Origin: Himantopus leucocephalus
Taxonomy: Eukaryota > Chordata > Aves > Charadriiformes > Recurvirostridae
Reading direction: 5' to 3'
Length of the DNA: 64,000 nt
Assembly (NCBI GenBank): GCA_003993805.1
Contig: RSEF01000031.1
Location: 27,319,068-27,383,067 of the forward strand
This document shows, in pieces, positions 25,255-38,763 of the stretch. The notes below the pieces were generated by a model, which was given only the letters and a program-made list of their open reading frames with translations, did not search any database and had not been told where the DNA came from. The translations under genes and the position numbers were made by a program. Every line of letters begins with the position of its first letter. Positions within the stretch are counted from its first letter, which is position 1.

Positions 25255-28200
25255 CACACTGCCAGGCTGCCAGGACACGTAACATTAAAAAATAAAGATT
25301 TCCTACCTTTTTCCGCAACTGAAGAATATAACGTCCATTAAAAAAGGTAAGTGTCCGTAAAAAAACCCCTATTTTTCAAAGAAAAAAAGATAAATCTTAG
25401 ATTGTAGGGTTCTAAGAAACCAAGGGCCTTTGGCAACTGCAACAGTATTTTGTGAAAGACAAGGTAAACACCAACAGGAAATACTTGTCTCAAGACTGGG
25501 AAGAGAAGCCATCCTGTACAACTGTTTATTAGTGGTTATATATAAAGGTGTTTCTGATTGTTTTCTTGATTGTATTCATGATCTCCCTTGTAAAATAAAC
25601 AATGTCTTACCTGGCTGAGAGACAGTAAATCCTTGGAATGTTGTAGAATTCCCGTTTTTCCTTGGTTTGAGATCTGGTCTTTATTGTTGAGTATCTTCAT
25701 GGCTTCATTAGAGATTGTTTCCTCCTGCTGTGCAACATTTGTCTTTGAGCCTGACTGGAATGTGGTTGTTACCAGAAAGACTACTAAATTGTCTTAAACT
25801 TTGTTCTTAAGTTCTAAACCAGTTGATCAAGTGTTTTAGCAAATCATTAGAAATGAAAGAAAAAATTAATCTCAGAAGGACAACAGAGTGATACATCCCC
25901 CCAGTAAAAGATTTATTTTAGACCGAAGAAGGAAGATCTGGAAGTGAAACCCTCAGTAGAAACTAAGTCATAAGAACCTCGGGTTTATTTTGCTTCTAAA
26001 ATCTGAGATGCTGAGGAAAATAGAACATCTCCTGTTCTAGGGCACAAAATTGTTATGCTATTGACTAAATTCCATGCTTGTTATTTTAAAGGAGTTCAGG
26101 AAAAAGTGAGAAAAGTAATCTCCCCTACCTCCCCCGGCACCCCTCAGAAAAGGTGGTTTTCTCGTCCAATTAATTTTCCTTGCCCCTTTTCCTAGGGAGG
26201 ATAATGTACTTGGTCAAGAAAAAAGACATAACTGGAGTACCGATTATCTCACAATACTTCTGTCAGTATACTGTCATCTACATTGCTGAAATAGGCTTTT
26301 CTGAGTCAGAATTCTGGATAAGTCAGGGAGAAAATGTTGATAAAACTAAAAAAGGAAGAAAACCTTCCCCTTCCACACTTCCTCATTGAAGAAATCCAGT
26401 CACTAAATGCTCCAGAATCTGGTCTATGCAACAAACATATGCAACTCTGTCATACTGAACAAGATAAAAGGGAAAAAATGAGGCTTCTCTATCATGTTAG
26501 ATTTTGCTGGTTAGATTCCTTGTGAATCTGAAGCCAGTGAACAGGTATCTTTCATCAGCTGTTTTTCTGTGCTGGTGGAAATTGCATGTAATAGGTCATT
26601 CACAAATGGAAAGACTGCGGCATGTACCAAGGAAGACTGGTTGGCCGTCAGAGCCTCTTTTCCTAGTGTGAAATAAAATGCTACCTAGTTGAGTTCCTGT
26701 CAAAGGTTTTCTTGGATTTACTACTTATCCATTTTACTTCAGCAAGCCTTTTGCACCTACAGTCATCAAAAAAACCCCAGACTTGTGCTGTCTTTATCAA
26801 GCTTGTTGAGAGGTTCTTGTAATTCGTCACCTTTGGTTTTTGATCTGATTCACGTTTGGCAAGGGAGACTTGAAGAAATCAGGACCTTCTGTACAGAAGA
26901 AAAAGTGTGACAAATCATGGCTTAATAGTGTTATTTATAGATGTTGTAGACAAAAGCAAATGTACAAAAGTAAATTGCCATTTTTATGCATCTCAGTTAT
27001 ATCAGCTGAATATTATCTTCACGTATGCACATTAGATAATTGATCATTTTTTCCAATTTAAAAACCAAATATAAAAAGCAAGAAAAATTTGTGTCACATT
27101 AACTTCAAAAAAACACACTCCACGGCTTAATCATAGTTAATTCCTGTTTTGTTGTCATTTAGTTATTTGAAGCTACAATTGCAAACTAAAATTAATTCAG
27201 CTAAATCAGTCTTGAAAGATAACTTTGGTCACATTAAGTGTATTCCTTTACAACTGTGAGTCTGTGAAGATTGTTGGGGTTTTTTTTCCCCGTAAGTTTG
27301 CCTGCAGTATTTTCATAAGTGATAGTCTTACAGTGTCTTCCTTAAGTTACTTACATCTCATTCAGTCTGTAAATTTTACTTGCAAAGGTACCTGTAACTA
27401 TTTCCAAAGCCAATGTGTTAACAATGCTTACTCTTTGAATCATCAAATTACTGTCGGGGTCTGAGCAATCTGAAGGCAATATGAAGTGCACAGGATACCA
27501 TCTCGTTCAGAACTGCTATTGTAACATCCATTTCAGAATATGTTTGTTAATTATCTGTCAGCTTTCACACACGACATGTCATATGTCCATTACATATTGT
27601 CCTCCAGTCTTGAATGAGAGAGTTTTTTCATTGTGTTTAGAAACAGCCTATTACTCCAAGCAATAAGAGTTGTTCAGCAGGTGGTCTAGCTTTCTAAAAA
27701 GAAGGGGAGAATATTCAGGGGAAAAAACAACTAACCAACCAACATAAAAAACCCACCACAACAAAACATTTCAGTGATAAAGAGTAAGAGGTTGATATCA
27801 ATAGTTTCTGATACCAAATTTATTTGGATTCTTTTTCCCCCTCTTTCTGCTGCTCCTAGGTTAGGTTGGCTTGGTCAAGACGCTGTTCAAATTAAATCTT
27901 CTTACAAGACATGAAGTGCAACTTTATGTCGAATGGGAGGGGTAAATCACACTTCCTTTTGAAAACTGCAGAAGGAAATTAGAGATGGTTTTGTAGATCT
28001 TTAAAGAGTGTGGCTGAGTAGCTGTAGACCACAGAACAGTGGTGATTTTTGGTAGTTCCACATTCAATGTCTTAATACAGTATGTATTTTCTCAATGCTC
28101 TAATTGGTTAAGCAAAGTTAACTTTATAGTCAGCGTGATACAGTTCTTTTTATCACCCAGTTCCTTCCCCCTAATGGAGCACTTTCCTTGTGCTCCCTGA

Positions 28201-30967
28201 GCAGGCTGTGGGTCCTGGTATCACTGGTGATTATTGTGCTCTTCAGTCTCTCTGTCCCCAAAGTTTATGAAAAGCCCACAGATGCAAAATCTGTTTGATT
28301 GTTTCTATTTAAAATCATTGTTTGCCTTTTAGGGGAGGGAGGGATGAGACTGATTTATATTTTTTTAAACCAGATTTCACTTCTGAACAGGAGAAAATTT
28401 ATGTCCTTGCTGGTTTTGCATTGTTTATCAGTGCTGGCTCTGCATGATACTTTACTTAGTAATTGTCACATTAAAGGTTGAGCTTAAGCATTAATATATT
28501 TTACATTAAGTTTAAATGTTAGGATATTTTATCTGAAATACTTTTCTTAGACCAGAAAGAAAACACTGAAGATAAAAGCTTTGATCCTCTAATTACTTTT
28601 AGGTAGATACCTTTTTTTTTAATGTTATGCTCTATTGCTTTGCTTGAGACAATTTCTCTTTAAAGGTATGTATGTTCTTGCATGTTTCTATCAGATCTTT
28701 TTCGCATCAGTCTTTAAATCAAAATGCAATGAAAACCTATTTATAATTTGCATTATTGTTTCCCGTAATGTCTAAATAAAAATAGGTACCTGAAATTTCT
28801 GTGCAAATAATTAAGCAACTATTAATAGTTTTCAAATGTAAAACAGAAAATGATCTTATCTTCTCCTGCTTCTCAAAAAGAAGCAAGTTTCAGTGCTGTG
28901 AAGATGCAGACCCTGACTGATGAACATAGGGCTACAGGACTCCTTTTCCTTGTTTTGTGAAAGTTCAGCATATCTGAGAAGACCATTTATTACAAGTTTA
29001 TCTCTTTTTGCAATAATTGCATTTTGTTTATGTTTTTTAAAAAGACTACTTTCACTCTACTTAAGCGCTGGATAAAGACTTCTTTGTAATATTCCTTATG
29101 TGGAGGAGAATGAGTCAGCAGTGAAAGTAAGGAAAAACTGGATGTATTCACTAATTTGCCTTTGGCAGATTTTAATCTATACTCTCTTTTAGTTTAGTTC
29201 CAGCAAAACTGGTCTGGCAAATCTGTTGTTCCATGCTATCTGACTAGGAGAGGAAATTCAGTTAAAATAACTCTTCATCAATCCTTACAATTATCTTCAG
29301 GTATTTAGTCATTGCACTGTTGATAGAGTATCTTATGCCCCTTCATCTAATTGTCAAGTATTATAGTGTTCTTCTTCACAATCTTTGTCTGTGGTATACT
29401 GACCTCTATGCTGTAGCATAGCAAGAGATAATTAGTTACAATGTAAGGGAACTTACTGTAGAGAGCCAAGAAATAATTCCAATGTGTGGAAATTAGAAAC
29501 AGTCCCAGGAAATTAATAGGAAAACTGGATTTTGAAGAGATCTTTTGGAGAAGATGAACTTCAGGTTGGAAAGTTGAAGTCTTTATCAGTTGTCAGGTAT
29601 AATCTAAGAACAAAAATGTAAAATAAGGAGGGGTAGGATTTCCAGTAGAGCAAGACGGAAAAAATAAAGTGGAATTTCTTTTGGAATGTCAGTATAGGAC
29701 TTGAAGGATTATGCTGAAGAGAGAAATTGGTAGGGGCAGGTAGATGACATTTTAGTGCTTTCAATGTTTATTATTAGCCTTCTGTAGGGTTCTTTTACTT
29801 CTTTCTTCTCTTCCAAATTAGTAAATGGGAACTTCATTTTGCATAGCAGTCATCTGATGTTCATTACTGCATTACCGACAACGTTTTTTTTGTTTTAAGT
29901 GCTTAACAGCCTTTAAGCTTAGTGCCTCCTGGCCAGTAGTCAGTACAATGCCCAGGTAAGTTATTTGTTGTTCCCAGAAAAAGGTCATTCTTTCGGAAAC
30001 TCTGCATGGTGGGGTTAGTATTTTTGTTCAGGAAGTTGGGAAGCTGACTTTTTTTTCTGTTCACCTATGTTTTGTATGCTTTCTATGGAAACATGGAGTT
30101 TAATTAGCATGCTGGCCAATCTGTTCACGTGGTGATGTTAGTCACAAGAGCTCTCTTCTAACTTTGGAGGTTGGAGAGACACAGGGCATTGATGTCTGAA
30201 GGGAAGGAGCAAGCTATCTTAATGTTCATTTCATTAAGATAAAATCAGAGAGGGACACAGGAAGAGATCTGGTGTTCTGTGCCCATTTCCCATTTAATCT
30301 GAATATATTTTCAGCATTATCAAGTAGGACTATTTCATTGCTCCCTGCCACTTTTGTTTTGTGTGTACAGTTTCTTTGACTATAAATAGTAGCAATAGCT
30401 TTCACTATGCTTTAACTTTCTCATAACAGTATTATCGTTATCTCCAATCAAAGGAAAAATAACTATGTCTTACTGTTGTGTCATTTAAATATTAGAGACA
30501 GCCCTTGGACATTAAAACTAACTTTATGCAGAGCACCTCCATTGCTTCACTGTTTGATGACACTTGAGTTACCCGATTCCTGTAAAATGAATTTAAAACT
30601 TATATAAGACTAACACGATTATTGACTTGCAGAGGGCAGTCGTGAAACAAAACTCAGAGCTGTAGCTCTTAGTGCTTATTTGGGTCCATAATTCTCAACT
30701 GAAAGCCTGTTCAGTCGTGGCACTGTGTCGTGCTCTCGAGAAGTAGTTAAGAATACATCCATAATGTCCTGCTCTTCAAATAGAGAAACAGTTTCCATTT
30801 CATCTTTGTTTCTGTGGTGCTGGTGTAGCTGTATCCATGTTCACTAAGAATACTTCCACCTCAAAACAGCTACTTTCCTTCTTGAAGAGGTAAATGTAAT
30901 TGCAAGCAGCTATAGGAAGGCCAGGTGTCTCACAAGTAACTTCTACTTGCCTCCTGAAAAATCCACT

Positions 30968-31022
30968 TTTGTTTTGGTTTGGGTTTTTTTGTGTTGGTTT
31001 GGTTTTGTTTTTTGGGGGGGAG
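30968..31022. repeat. T/G-rich low-complexity tract
   Basis: A stretch of TTTTGGTTTGGG-like words ending in a run of eight G. The complementary A/C-rich type occurs at 27721-27770 and 61999-62085. Such tracts are common in bird DNA. No function is inferred. Confidence 0.8.
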
Positions 31023-32861
31023 GAGGTGTGCTTCTTTTTGGAGGAAGGCAGTTTGGTTTCTTTAATCCATGGTCAGTGTGCTCTTTCTTAAAATTCTGAT
31101 GCTCTGAGAAGCCTGCTTGCTCTTAGCTCTTCAGCAAGGAGATTGTTTTGTGTACGTGGACCAGGATACAGCAATAAGATTCAGAAAAGCAGGAAGATTT
31201 TGTCAGTACTGGACTTAACATTGGGTCCTTTTGCGTCCAGTAGTGTCTCTTACCTTTCGTGAGGTGCCCAATCCTTTGCAAAATTTGACATTAAATTTTC
31301 ACAACTTGGTTTCCAAAAATAAAGTCTCCAAACTTTGTTGTACTCTTTTGTCCTGTTTCCTTAAGGGAAGGAAAGTGTTAAATTTTTATTTGTGTACTAT
31401 TTTCCTTGACTCCCTTGCTGTTCACCTCACTAATCCAGAGGCATTTGAGCATGGGAGATGTGTGTGCTATCTTGCATTCTTGCACAGCCCATCATCTGTC
31501 AGGAACTGGAGATTTGTGTCTGGGATTTATATCATTATCATACTGGTAAAGGTTTGGAAGGGCATCTTTCCGGTGTGGTACTTCAGCCCTAAAATAGTAA
31601 GCTTTTTCTAACAAAGAGCTCAGTCAGATGAGTTAGTTTAATAAGTATTTTGTTGCTGATACACACGTGCATGGATCATATGTGTAGACATATGCAGAGA
31701 GCATTAATATCTCTGCTGATAATTCATTAAGTGATACAGTTTTAAGCCATCTTTTGAGGCAGCATAAATCTTATGGGTTTAGTTTTAAGTATTAATGCTT
31801 ATATACAAAATATAAATTTGCCACTTGAGAACTAATGTTAGGAGTCACAATAACATTTTTGGACTGATGCTATTGTCACACTGATTTTTAAGTGGTGTCA
31901 CTAAAGTCTTAAATTAAGGAAAACTGTCCGAGTTTACATTCATGCATGTAAATTTTGAAAGCTGAGTATAGTAATTGATTGATATATTACTAGCAAAGTA
32001 GACGGTTTAATATTTGTTTGCAGATCTGTAATATGCTAAAAATTAATTTGCTATCCGCTAGTCACTAATTTTAAGAGTAGAAAAGGATATGTTAGTTTAC
32101 TTGGGTTTTATTTTTATTTTTTGTCTTTACTACATTGCTGTATGTACTATTAAAAAAATCTTTTTACTTTTATCTTATCTCTTTGTCCTGATATTTTATT
32201 CCAAAATACTACCTACTCCAAGCAAGAATTTTATGCAGAATTCTAAAATGAGATGTTAGTAAACTCTGTGATGACAGCACCGTAACTCTGTGATGTTATT
32301 TTTTTGATGGTAGAAAAATTGCCAAGCAATCAAAAATATAAATATATTTTAGTTAAGTGAATACCAGTTTTCTGAAGGACAACAAAATGTTATCAAAGTT
32401 AATAAAATGATAAGTTAGTTTGTTTTTTTAATTTCTTGTAAATCAGAATAGATTTTTTTATCAGTTTCAATAACCAAAACCTGATCTATTCGCTGCGGAG
32501 CAATAGGAATACATTTTCTGTAATAAATGCATCTTTAAAATGCATGCAGCCTATTTCAGTTTTAAAATCATACATGAAATTGTCTAGTTGTGCTATTACA
32601 ATTAAAATGCTAACAAGAATCAGTAACTGCCCAGCTAAAAATCTTAATTTGGATGCCTAGAATAATAAGGGGAGAAATATGATAAGTAGTTGTCAATATT
32701 AAAGCAGGCTGAAGGAGGAAGGCTTCGGGCCTTGTAGTAGGTAGAATGAAACAGCAGATTTGAGTATCCACAATCCTTTCAGTATTAAATTTTCAGTAAA
32801 ATAAAATTACTTGTATATGAAAACATAGCCTTTCCCCAGCTCTCTTTTTTTTCCTGATCAG

Positions 32862-32952
32862 CTGATGAAGAGACTAGCAGCTCGCTGCTTTGCTGGCTTG
32901 TTAATTTTATCCCCACTAACTGTGATTTCCGATAGCCGGCCTGCTGATAGTG
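32862..32952 (+). other. Candidate cassette (poison) exon in SMARCA2 intron
   Basis: A T-rich tract (CTCTTTTTTTTCC, from 32841) and TGATCAG precede 32862, and GTAAGG follows at 32953: a good acceptor and a near-consensus donor 91 nt apart. Spliced after exon F (phase 0), the exon reads LMKRLAARCFAGLLILSPLT and on. Because 91 is not a multiple of 3, the join to exon G gives a stop within three codons, so inclusion would truncate the protein or trigger decay. The same stretch has an ATG (32865) opening a 51-codon frame with a hydrophobic, signal-like start that ends at 33018-33020. No homology is recognised and transcription is unproven. Confidence 0.25.
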
Positions 32953-33697
32953 GTAAGGTAAATATCCTTTTTCATTGCCGTCTTGAAGATTCAGTAGAAC
33001 TACATCACAGGCATGTGTAGGTGTGTAACACATCAAAAGTCGGTGTTCTCCGTATTTCAATGTACAACTGAGTGCTTAAGGAGAGCAATGACATTAACTG
33101 TTGACAGCCTTGCATGCTGTATTTATTATTAGCTTTTCTAGCTTCCAAGATATGCAGAGAATTTTCCTTTTCTTAATCTTCGTTAGCTGCAGTGGTTTAT
33201 AGTGGGTGTCCTGCTTTAGCCAAATGAATATTAATGAATTTGTGTGCAGATTATTTTTTTTTCCTTCTTTTTTCTTCCTAACTCATCAGATCTCAAGCCT
33301 CCTTCATAGTGGTTATCTGAACGCTGTGGAAGCATGATGTAAATTGTCTTTTGATTATTAAGGCCTAGTTTCAGGCTGTCCCTCAGGATTCTGTGTTCGT
33401 GTTTGTTCTGTGGATTTGCACATCGGAGGATGCATAGGAAACAGATTTCGAAATCCCAATGGTGTTTTTAACATGCCAGGTTGTTTTGTGTTGTGCATCA
33501 GGTTTTGTTCACAAAATGTTTTTCAAGAGACATTGTACACAATTGAGAAAAATTATGTCTGGGCTGTAATCACTCTTTCTATATTGATTGTTATGCTCAC
33601 ATGATCATAAATATTAGCCATGTTTGGTGCTGTGGAGAAATGAAGGTAATTGCCTTATGATTAGAGCTCTTTCAGCTACGAGAAAGGATTGATTAGC

Positions 33698-33705
33698 ATT
33701 TGCAT
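33698..33705 (+). promoter_or_regulatory. Octamer motif ATTTGCAT (candidate)
   Basis: A perfect POU/octamer motif about 720 bp upstream of the candidate short-isoform start codon. The surrounding 33640-33790 block has TAAT/ATTA-containing words (GATTAG, CATTAATCAG) of the kind seen in conserved enhancers. This is inference from motif content only. Confidence 0.25.
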
Positions 33706-34424
33706 GTACTCAAGGCAATATTGAGAGGCAAAAGGGACAAATACCAACATCAGTTGTGTTCTGAGAAAGCATTAATCAGAAAGCCTAGTTCTAAGATTTT
33801 TTCCATATTTTTTTATTTTTAATTTTAGTTCTCTTATGACCCGGTATTTTTATTTCTTTTCTTTTGTTGGCTTTCCCAAATCAAGAAAAGTTCAGCTTCT
33901 TGCTTTATCACATGGATCTGATAGTCAGTGTGTGAACAGGTTCCCTTTATTCCTGATTTGGTTTTTTGTAGCATTGTTTTTTACCCCTCTGCATAGTGCT
34001 GCTGGTTCTGGTTAAAAGCATACATCCAGGTAACTGAAACTAGTGTTCATTGTTTGTGACTATGTGTGGGGTTTGGGGTTTGTTTGGGGGTTTTTTTGCA
34101 TCCCATGTTATGAGTGCTTTTTACAGTAAGAAACTGTACTGACAGTGCTTCTGCCTATCTGTTGGTTACTATTCTAAAAGAAAATCATACATTTTAGAGA
34201 TGGCTTTAACGCTTAGGCGATTTGGAAGTTGCTTAAACTATTTGGAACAGAAGTTGAGTCGTTACTGTGTAAAGTACCTGTGTGGTGTTTGTGTGCACGA
34301 AGAACTCTGTGTGATCTGGCTTTGGGAGGAAGAGACGTTCAGACTGTCCTGTTTGAAAACATGCGATATCAAAGTCTGTTTTGCATGGAACTACATCAGC
34401 CAGAACTGCCGCTGACGTGAACAA

Positions 34425-34484
34425 ATGGATGTTTGTTGTACACTTACTGACACAGTGCCACAGGCCATTATTGTGTGGAAAACT
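34425..34484 (+). CDS. SMARCA2: Candidate alternative first coding exon for a short SMARCA2 isoform
   Basis: ATG at 34425 opens 20 codons (MDVCCTLTDT ... IIVWKT) ending exactly at a consensus donor, ACT|GTGAGT, at 34484/34485. The phase is 0, so splicing to exon G at 34756 continues in frame as ...[17 protein letters not shown]. The product would be about 265 residues: AT-hook, bromodomain and acidic tail without the ATPase. Short C-terminal SMARCA2 transcripts from an internal promoter are catalogued in mammals, as I recall; whether they use this exon I cannot say. An in-frame TGA at 34413-34415 precludes an upstream extension. Two overlapping upstream frames (from 34200 and 34229) would be leader uORFs. 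Start context is moderate: C at -3, G at +4. No TATA box or CpG island is evident. Confidence 0.42.
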
Positions 34485-34740
34485 GTGAGTTGGTGTAGAA
34501 TTCAGGGTTCAGATAAACACGCATCTGTTTAGATGATAGTGGGATTCTTAGAACAAATTAATGTTTAGTGTCTCTTTGATTGCCAGTAACTCAATTTCGT
34601 CTTGTACTCTTGTTTATAAATGAGCTGAATATTTTGAGTTGAATTGGCTGCATCCTGTGGGGCTGTGTCTTTTTCTTTTTAAATACAGTTTGTTATCTCC
34701 CTTTGCAATATATCTTTTGTTTAAAAATCATACTTTTTGA

Positions 34741-34974
<234 letters not shown>

Positions 34975-37650
34975 TGAGCTTGGAGACTGTCTCTCTCTGT
35001 TGCATGTGCTCTTTCCCTCTCTGTTGATACCTCTCTCCACATTTTTAATGGCTTCATTTTTGTGTTCAGTCTTTAGAAAGTTTTGCTCACACAACATTTC
35101 TGAAAAATAATTCACTTAGAGCCTGAAGCTGTAAGTCTCGCTCTTTGTAGGGGGTTTTTTAAAGACCCATCTGATAGGAAGTTGTTGAAACACAAATAAA
35201 AAAGTAGGCATAGAACTCCTGCTTAGAAGTGAAGTCATTCTGCTGAGGAAATGTACTTAAGAACATTTAGCTTGAGCAGGATTTTCCTTCAGTTTAGTGA
35301 TGCAGCATGTGTTATGATTAATCTTTTCAAATACATAGCTACAGATTTATTAATGCAAGTTAACATGGGTCTCACCATAACCTGAAAGACTGCTCAAAAA
35401 ACGTAGGGCTCGTATCATGAGCATCTGAACTGCCAAAGGAAAAACTGTAGAAATACTGAGGATAATATGTTGCCCGCAGGTGAGATGGAACCCTATGTGT
35501 CAAGAAATCCCTATTTTCAGTATACAAAATCCTAAATAGCTGGACCTTTGGAAAAAATACTGCTTCTCATCTGAAAAGTTATTTGAAGACTTCTGTTTTG
35601 CATGTTTTCAAACTGAAAATCGTCTATGCTTCATGAGGAAGAAATTGAGAATTAGTTAATAGCATCTTTGAATCAGACTTGTTTGAGAAAGTTGTATTTT
35701 TTAACTCAACTTCTGTTTGCCAAAAATCAGTAAAGCCTTCTTGTGTACTTACACCTTCTTTGCTGTACATTGAATTACTGAAATCATATAAGGGGCAATT
35801 ATAAGCTAAATGACTATTAAATGCATTCAGAGAAAATCAAGAAGTATTTGTATTAGGTGACCTGCACAAGCGTAACAATATAATTTTTGCGTGCAAACAA
35901 CTTCCAGTCTGTGACTTCAAATGGCAAGTTGCACTTCTTCCTTTTTTGCAGCTACTGTTCTGGGGCTGCCTGTACAAGGTTAACTTGGGCAGTATCTGTT
36001 GAAGCACAGAGAGCTGCGATGCCTGACTTTTTTGGCATGTAACTGTTGAAATGAAGCATTCTGTGATCTGTGGACTCTCTCTAGAGTACATCAACAAGTT
36101 TATTGCATCAGAACAGGATTCACAGCAACGAACATGATGAGCAGGAAGCTTACTACAAACAGTGTATTCAGCTTGCTGTGACTCTCAACTAAGAGAATAG
36201 CTGAGAAGGGAGAAGTGTTTAAAGTTCAGGTATTCCAGTCAGGGCTGCAAGGAAGTATCTCTTCATTTTGGATCCCTGGCCTTGAGCCTTCTCCTGAAGC
36301 TGGACGCATCTGATCAGGCCACCTACTTCTCGCTTTTGAAATAGCAAGAAAAGTTACTTCCGCTAGCCTCCAGTAGGGGATAGCTACTGATAGTAACTGA
36401 TAGTTACTGGGAAAGTTAAAGATTTTTGCCCGTCGCTTGTGCCCCAGGAAGCTCATGCTTGATCTCTGTCAAACAAATTAATCACTGTGCTATTCTATAG
36501 TGACAAAACATACTATTCCTCTCCCAGGAGCCCACATTTATGCAAGACAGAATTGGTTCCCACTTTAAAAAGTGTACAGAGCTCTATTCTGTTAGGAATT
36601 AAGAGTACCTGTTAAACTGAGCTCTTCAGTGCAATAAGCTATGCAGAAGAGTTCCAAGTTCCTGTATTCTGAAATTTTGTGAGCTAGCATCAAACCACCT
36701 ATGAAAGTTGGGACAGAACAGAATTGTAAATTTAGGCCTCAGGAAACTTTATTATCTTAGAATCTTTGGGATTAAGGTTGTTCTAGAGTTCGATGTACAT
36801 TTTCAGGATTTGCAGCTTTAGAATTAAGGGGGGTTTAGGCATTGGAACCCTTCAGGTTTGTTGGGGGTTCATGTTTGTTCAGCTCTGGGCTTTTGTGTGT
36901 GTGAAGGCAATTGGGACAAGTATAGAGGGACAGGTTAATTGGAAGAAAAGTAGGCCATGAGCTTCATCTGGGGAAAAAAAAGGTTTTTCATGTATTTAGT
37001 ATTTGAATGCTTGAAATCATCTTTGTCTTTAGCTAATTTTCAGGGCTAATAGAAGTTTCATCTCTACTTCATGAAAGTCCACAGGGCTGGTCCAGACCGC
37101 AGAGAGCTGATTGTGTCCCAAAAGGTGGCTGGGTGACACCCATCCAAGATTTTACTGATTTTGGCCTGAGATACTTTGTCAAAACCAATTCTACAATCTT
37201 TAGTAAGTTTTGTTGCAGTTAATAAGTCTGCAGGCAGAAAAATCAGGAGAATGCATTGTTAAACTAATAAATCTCTGTGTGCTGTATCTCATGTTTCCCT
37301 TTGCTTTTGAGAAGAGGTCTTTGTAAATACGGGACCACTTCTCTGTTCTTGTTAAAATCTTTCTTTTAAAAAAAAAAATTTTCCATGGTGCCCACAAAAA
37401 TCTGAAGTACCGGTTGGCTGCTTTTGTGTGGCGATTCTGTATAATGTTGATGCAGGGGAGGAGTCTCCAAATACTTTACTGTCTTGTATTGGACTTCTGT
37501 TGTAGGCATTTGGGGACAAGTACAATCCTTTCCTCCTTTATTTAAAAAGCATCCAACAAAATAGGCTGGGTTGCCTATGTCTAGGAACGGTAGAGGCTTA
37601 AATAATAGAAGCCATAAGCTCTATTAAACTGAAATTTGAGCAACACAAGT

Positions 37651-37702
37651 ATTATATAAAATATATATAAAATAATAATAATAATAAATATATATAAAAT
37701 AA
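37651..37702. repeat. AT-rich microsatellite (TATA/AAT units)
   Basis: Compound simple repeat: ATATATATAAAATAATAATA followed by AATAAATATATATAAAAT. A typical polymorphic microsatellite. Confidence 0.9.
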
Positions 37703-38763
37703 GATTAAACAGACAAATTAGCAACATTTGAGGTAAATGTCAGTGTAGAGAAATGCAGCATATGATTCTTTGAAAAGGAAATTCGGAGGTAGATATCCAG
37801 CTACTTGCAAACCCATGCAAGTAGAACTCCATGCAAGACAGTGGAAGTTAGCATTGAGGTCAAATTACTGTTTATCTCTGTCATGTCCTCACTGCAAATT
37901 CAAGCTTTTTCTTTAGATCTTCCTCTTTTATGCAATACTGTATAGCAACTCACATATTTCCTTTTATTCCCATCCCGCATCCCAACATTATACTGATTTT
38001 AATGAAACATTCCAATAATGATAAGTTCAATAGTTCTTACAGAGCAATTTATAGCTGCCATCTGAGTTTCTTTGGATCTTTCTAGAGAACTAGGAACACA
38101 CTGAAGGAGAGAAAACTTCCATGCATATGCTGAGATTTTACTTGGCTAGCAACCTAACTGTATTAGTTTCCTGGAATTCTGGTACCTGGGGTATCTCCCG
38201 TGTCATGAAGGGAATAGTGAAAAAGGACAGAGAGGTGAGGCATCGTGAAAATGTTCAGCTCAGAATGTTTGGACTCCTTTGCTGTGAGAGCTGTTGCGGT
38301 CCTTGTCAAGTTGACAATACTTGCTTCTTGAAGGCTGCTATGCTTTGGATTCCAGTATTGAGTGATGTGCTTTAACATTTTCTTTGTGTTGATAGGCATT
38401 TCTTTATTATATCTTTGTATTTATCTTTGTTAATCTTGAAAGAAATAGTCATACCTTGATATGAAGAACTGTGGGGTAAGTGCTCCAAATCGTTAAGAAG
38501 TAAAAATGCTTGTTGAGTTCATTGCTACCTTTTTTAAACTGCACCTCTGTTCTTACTATCAAACCATAAATGATGTTGCCAGCTGGCAACACTAGATACA
38601 GAGCAGTACTACAGATGCAGAGCCTTTTTTTCTCTTCTGAACTGTTTTGCCATTGTAGGTGAAGCTGAGTTGGTCTAGGTTTCATCTGTAATGGTTTAGA
38701 ATGGAGAACAAAACTGTAATGAAGCAAAAGCAAGATAGAAAAGATAATCAGAATCCTGTGACT

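Noticed and set aside
31231..31611. 126-codon plus-strand open frame
   Set aside because: No ATG at its start, no known domain, AT-rich intron sequence; chance.
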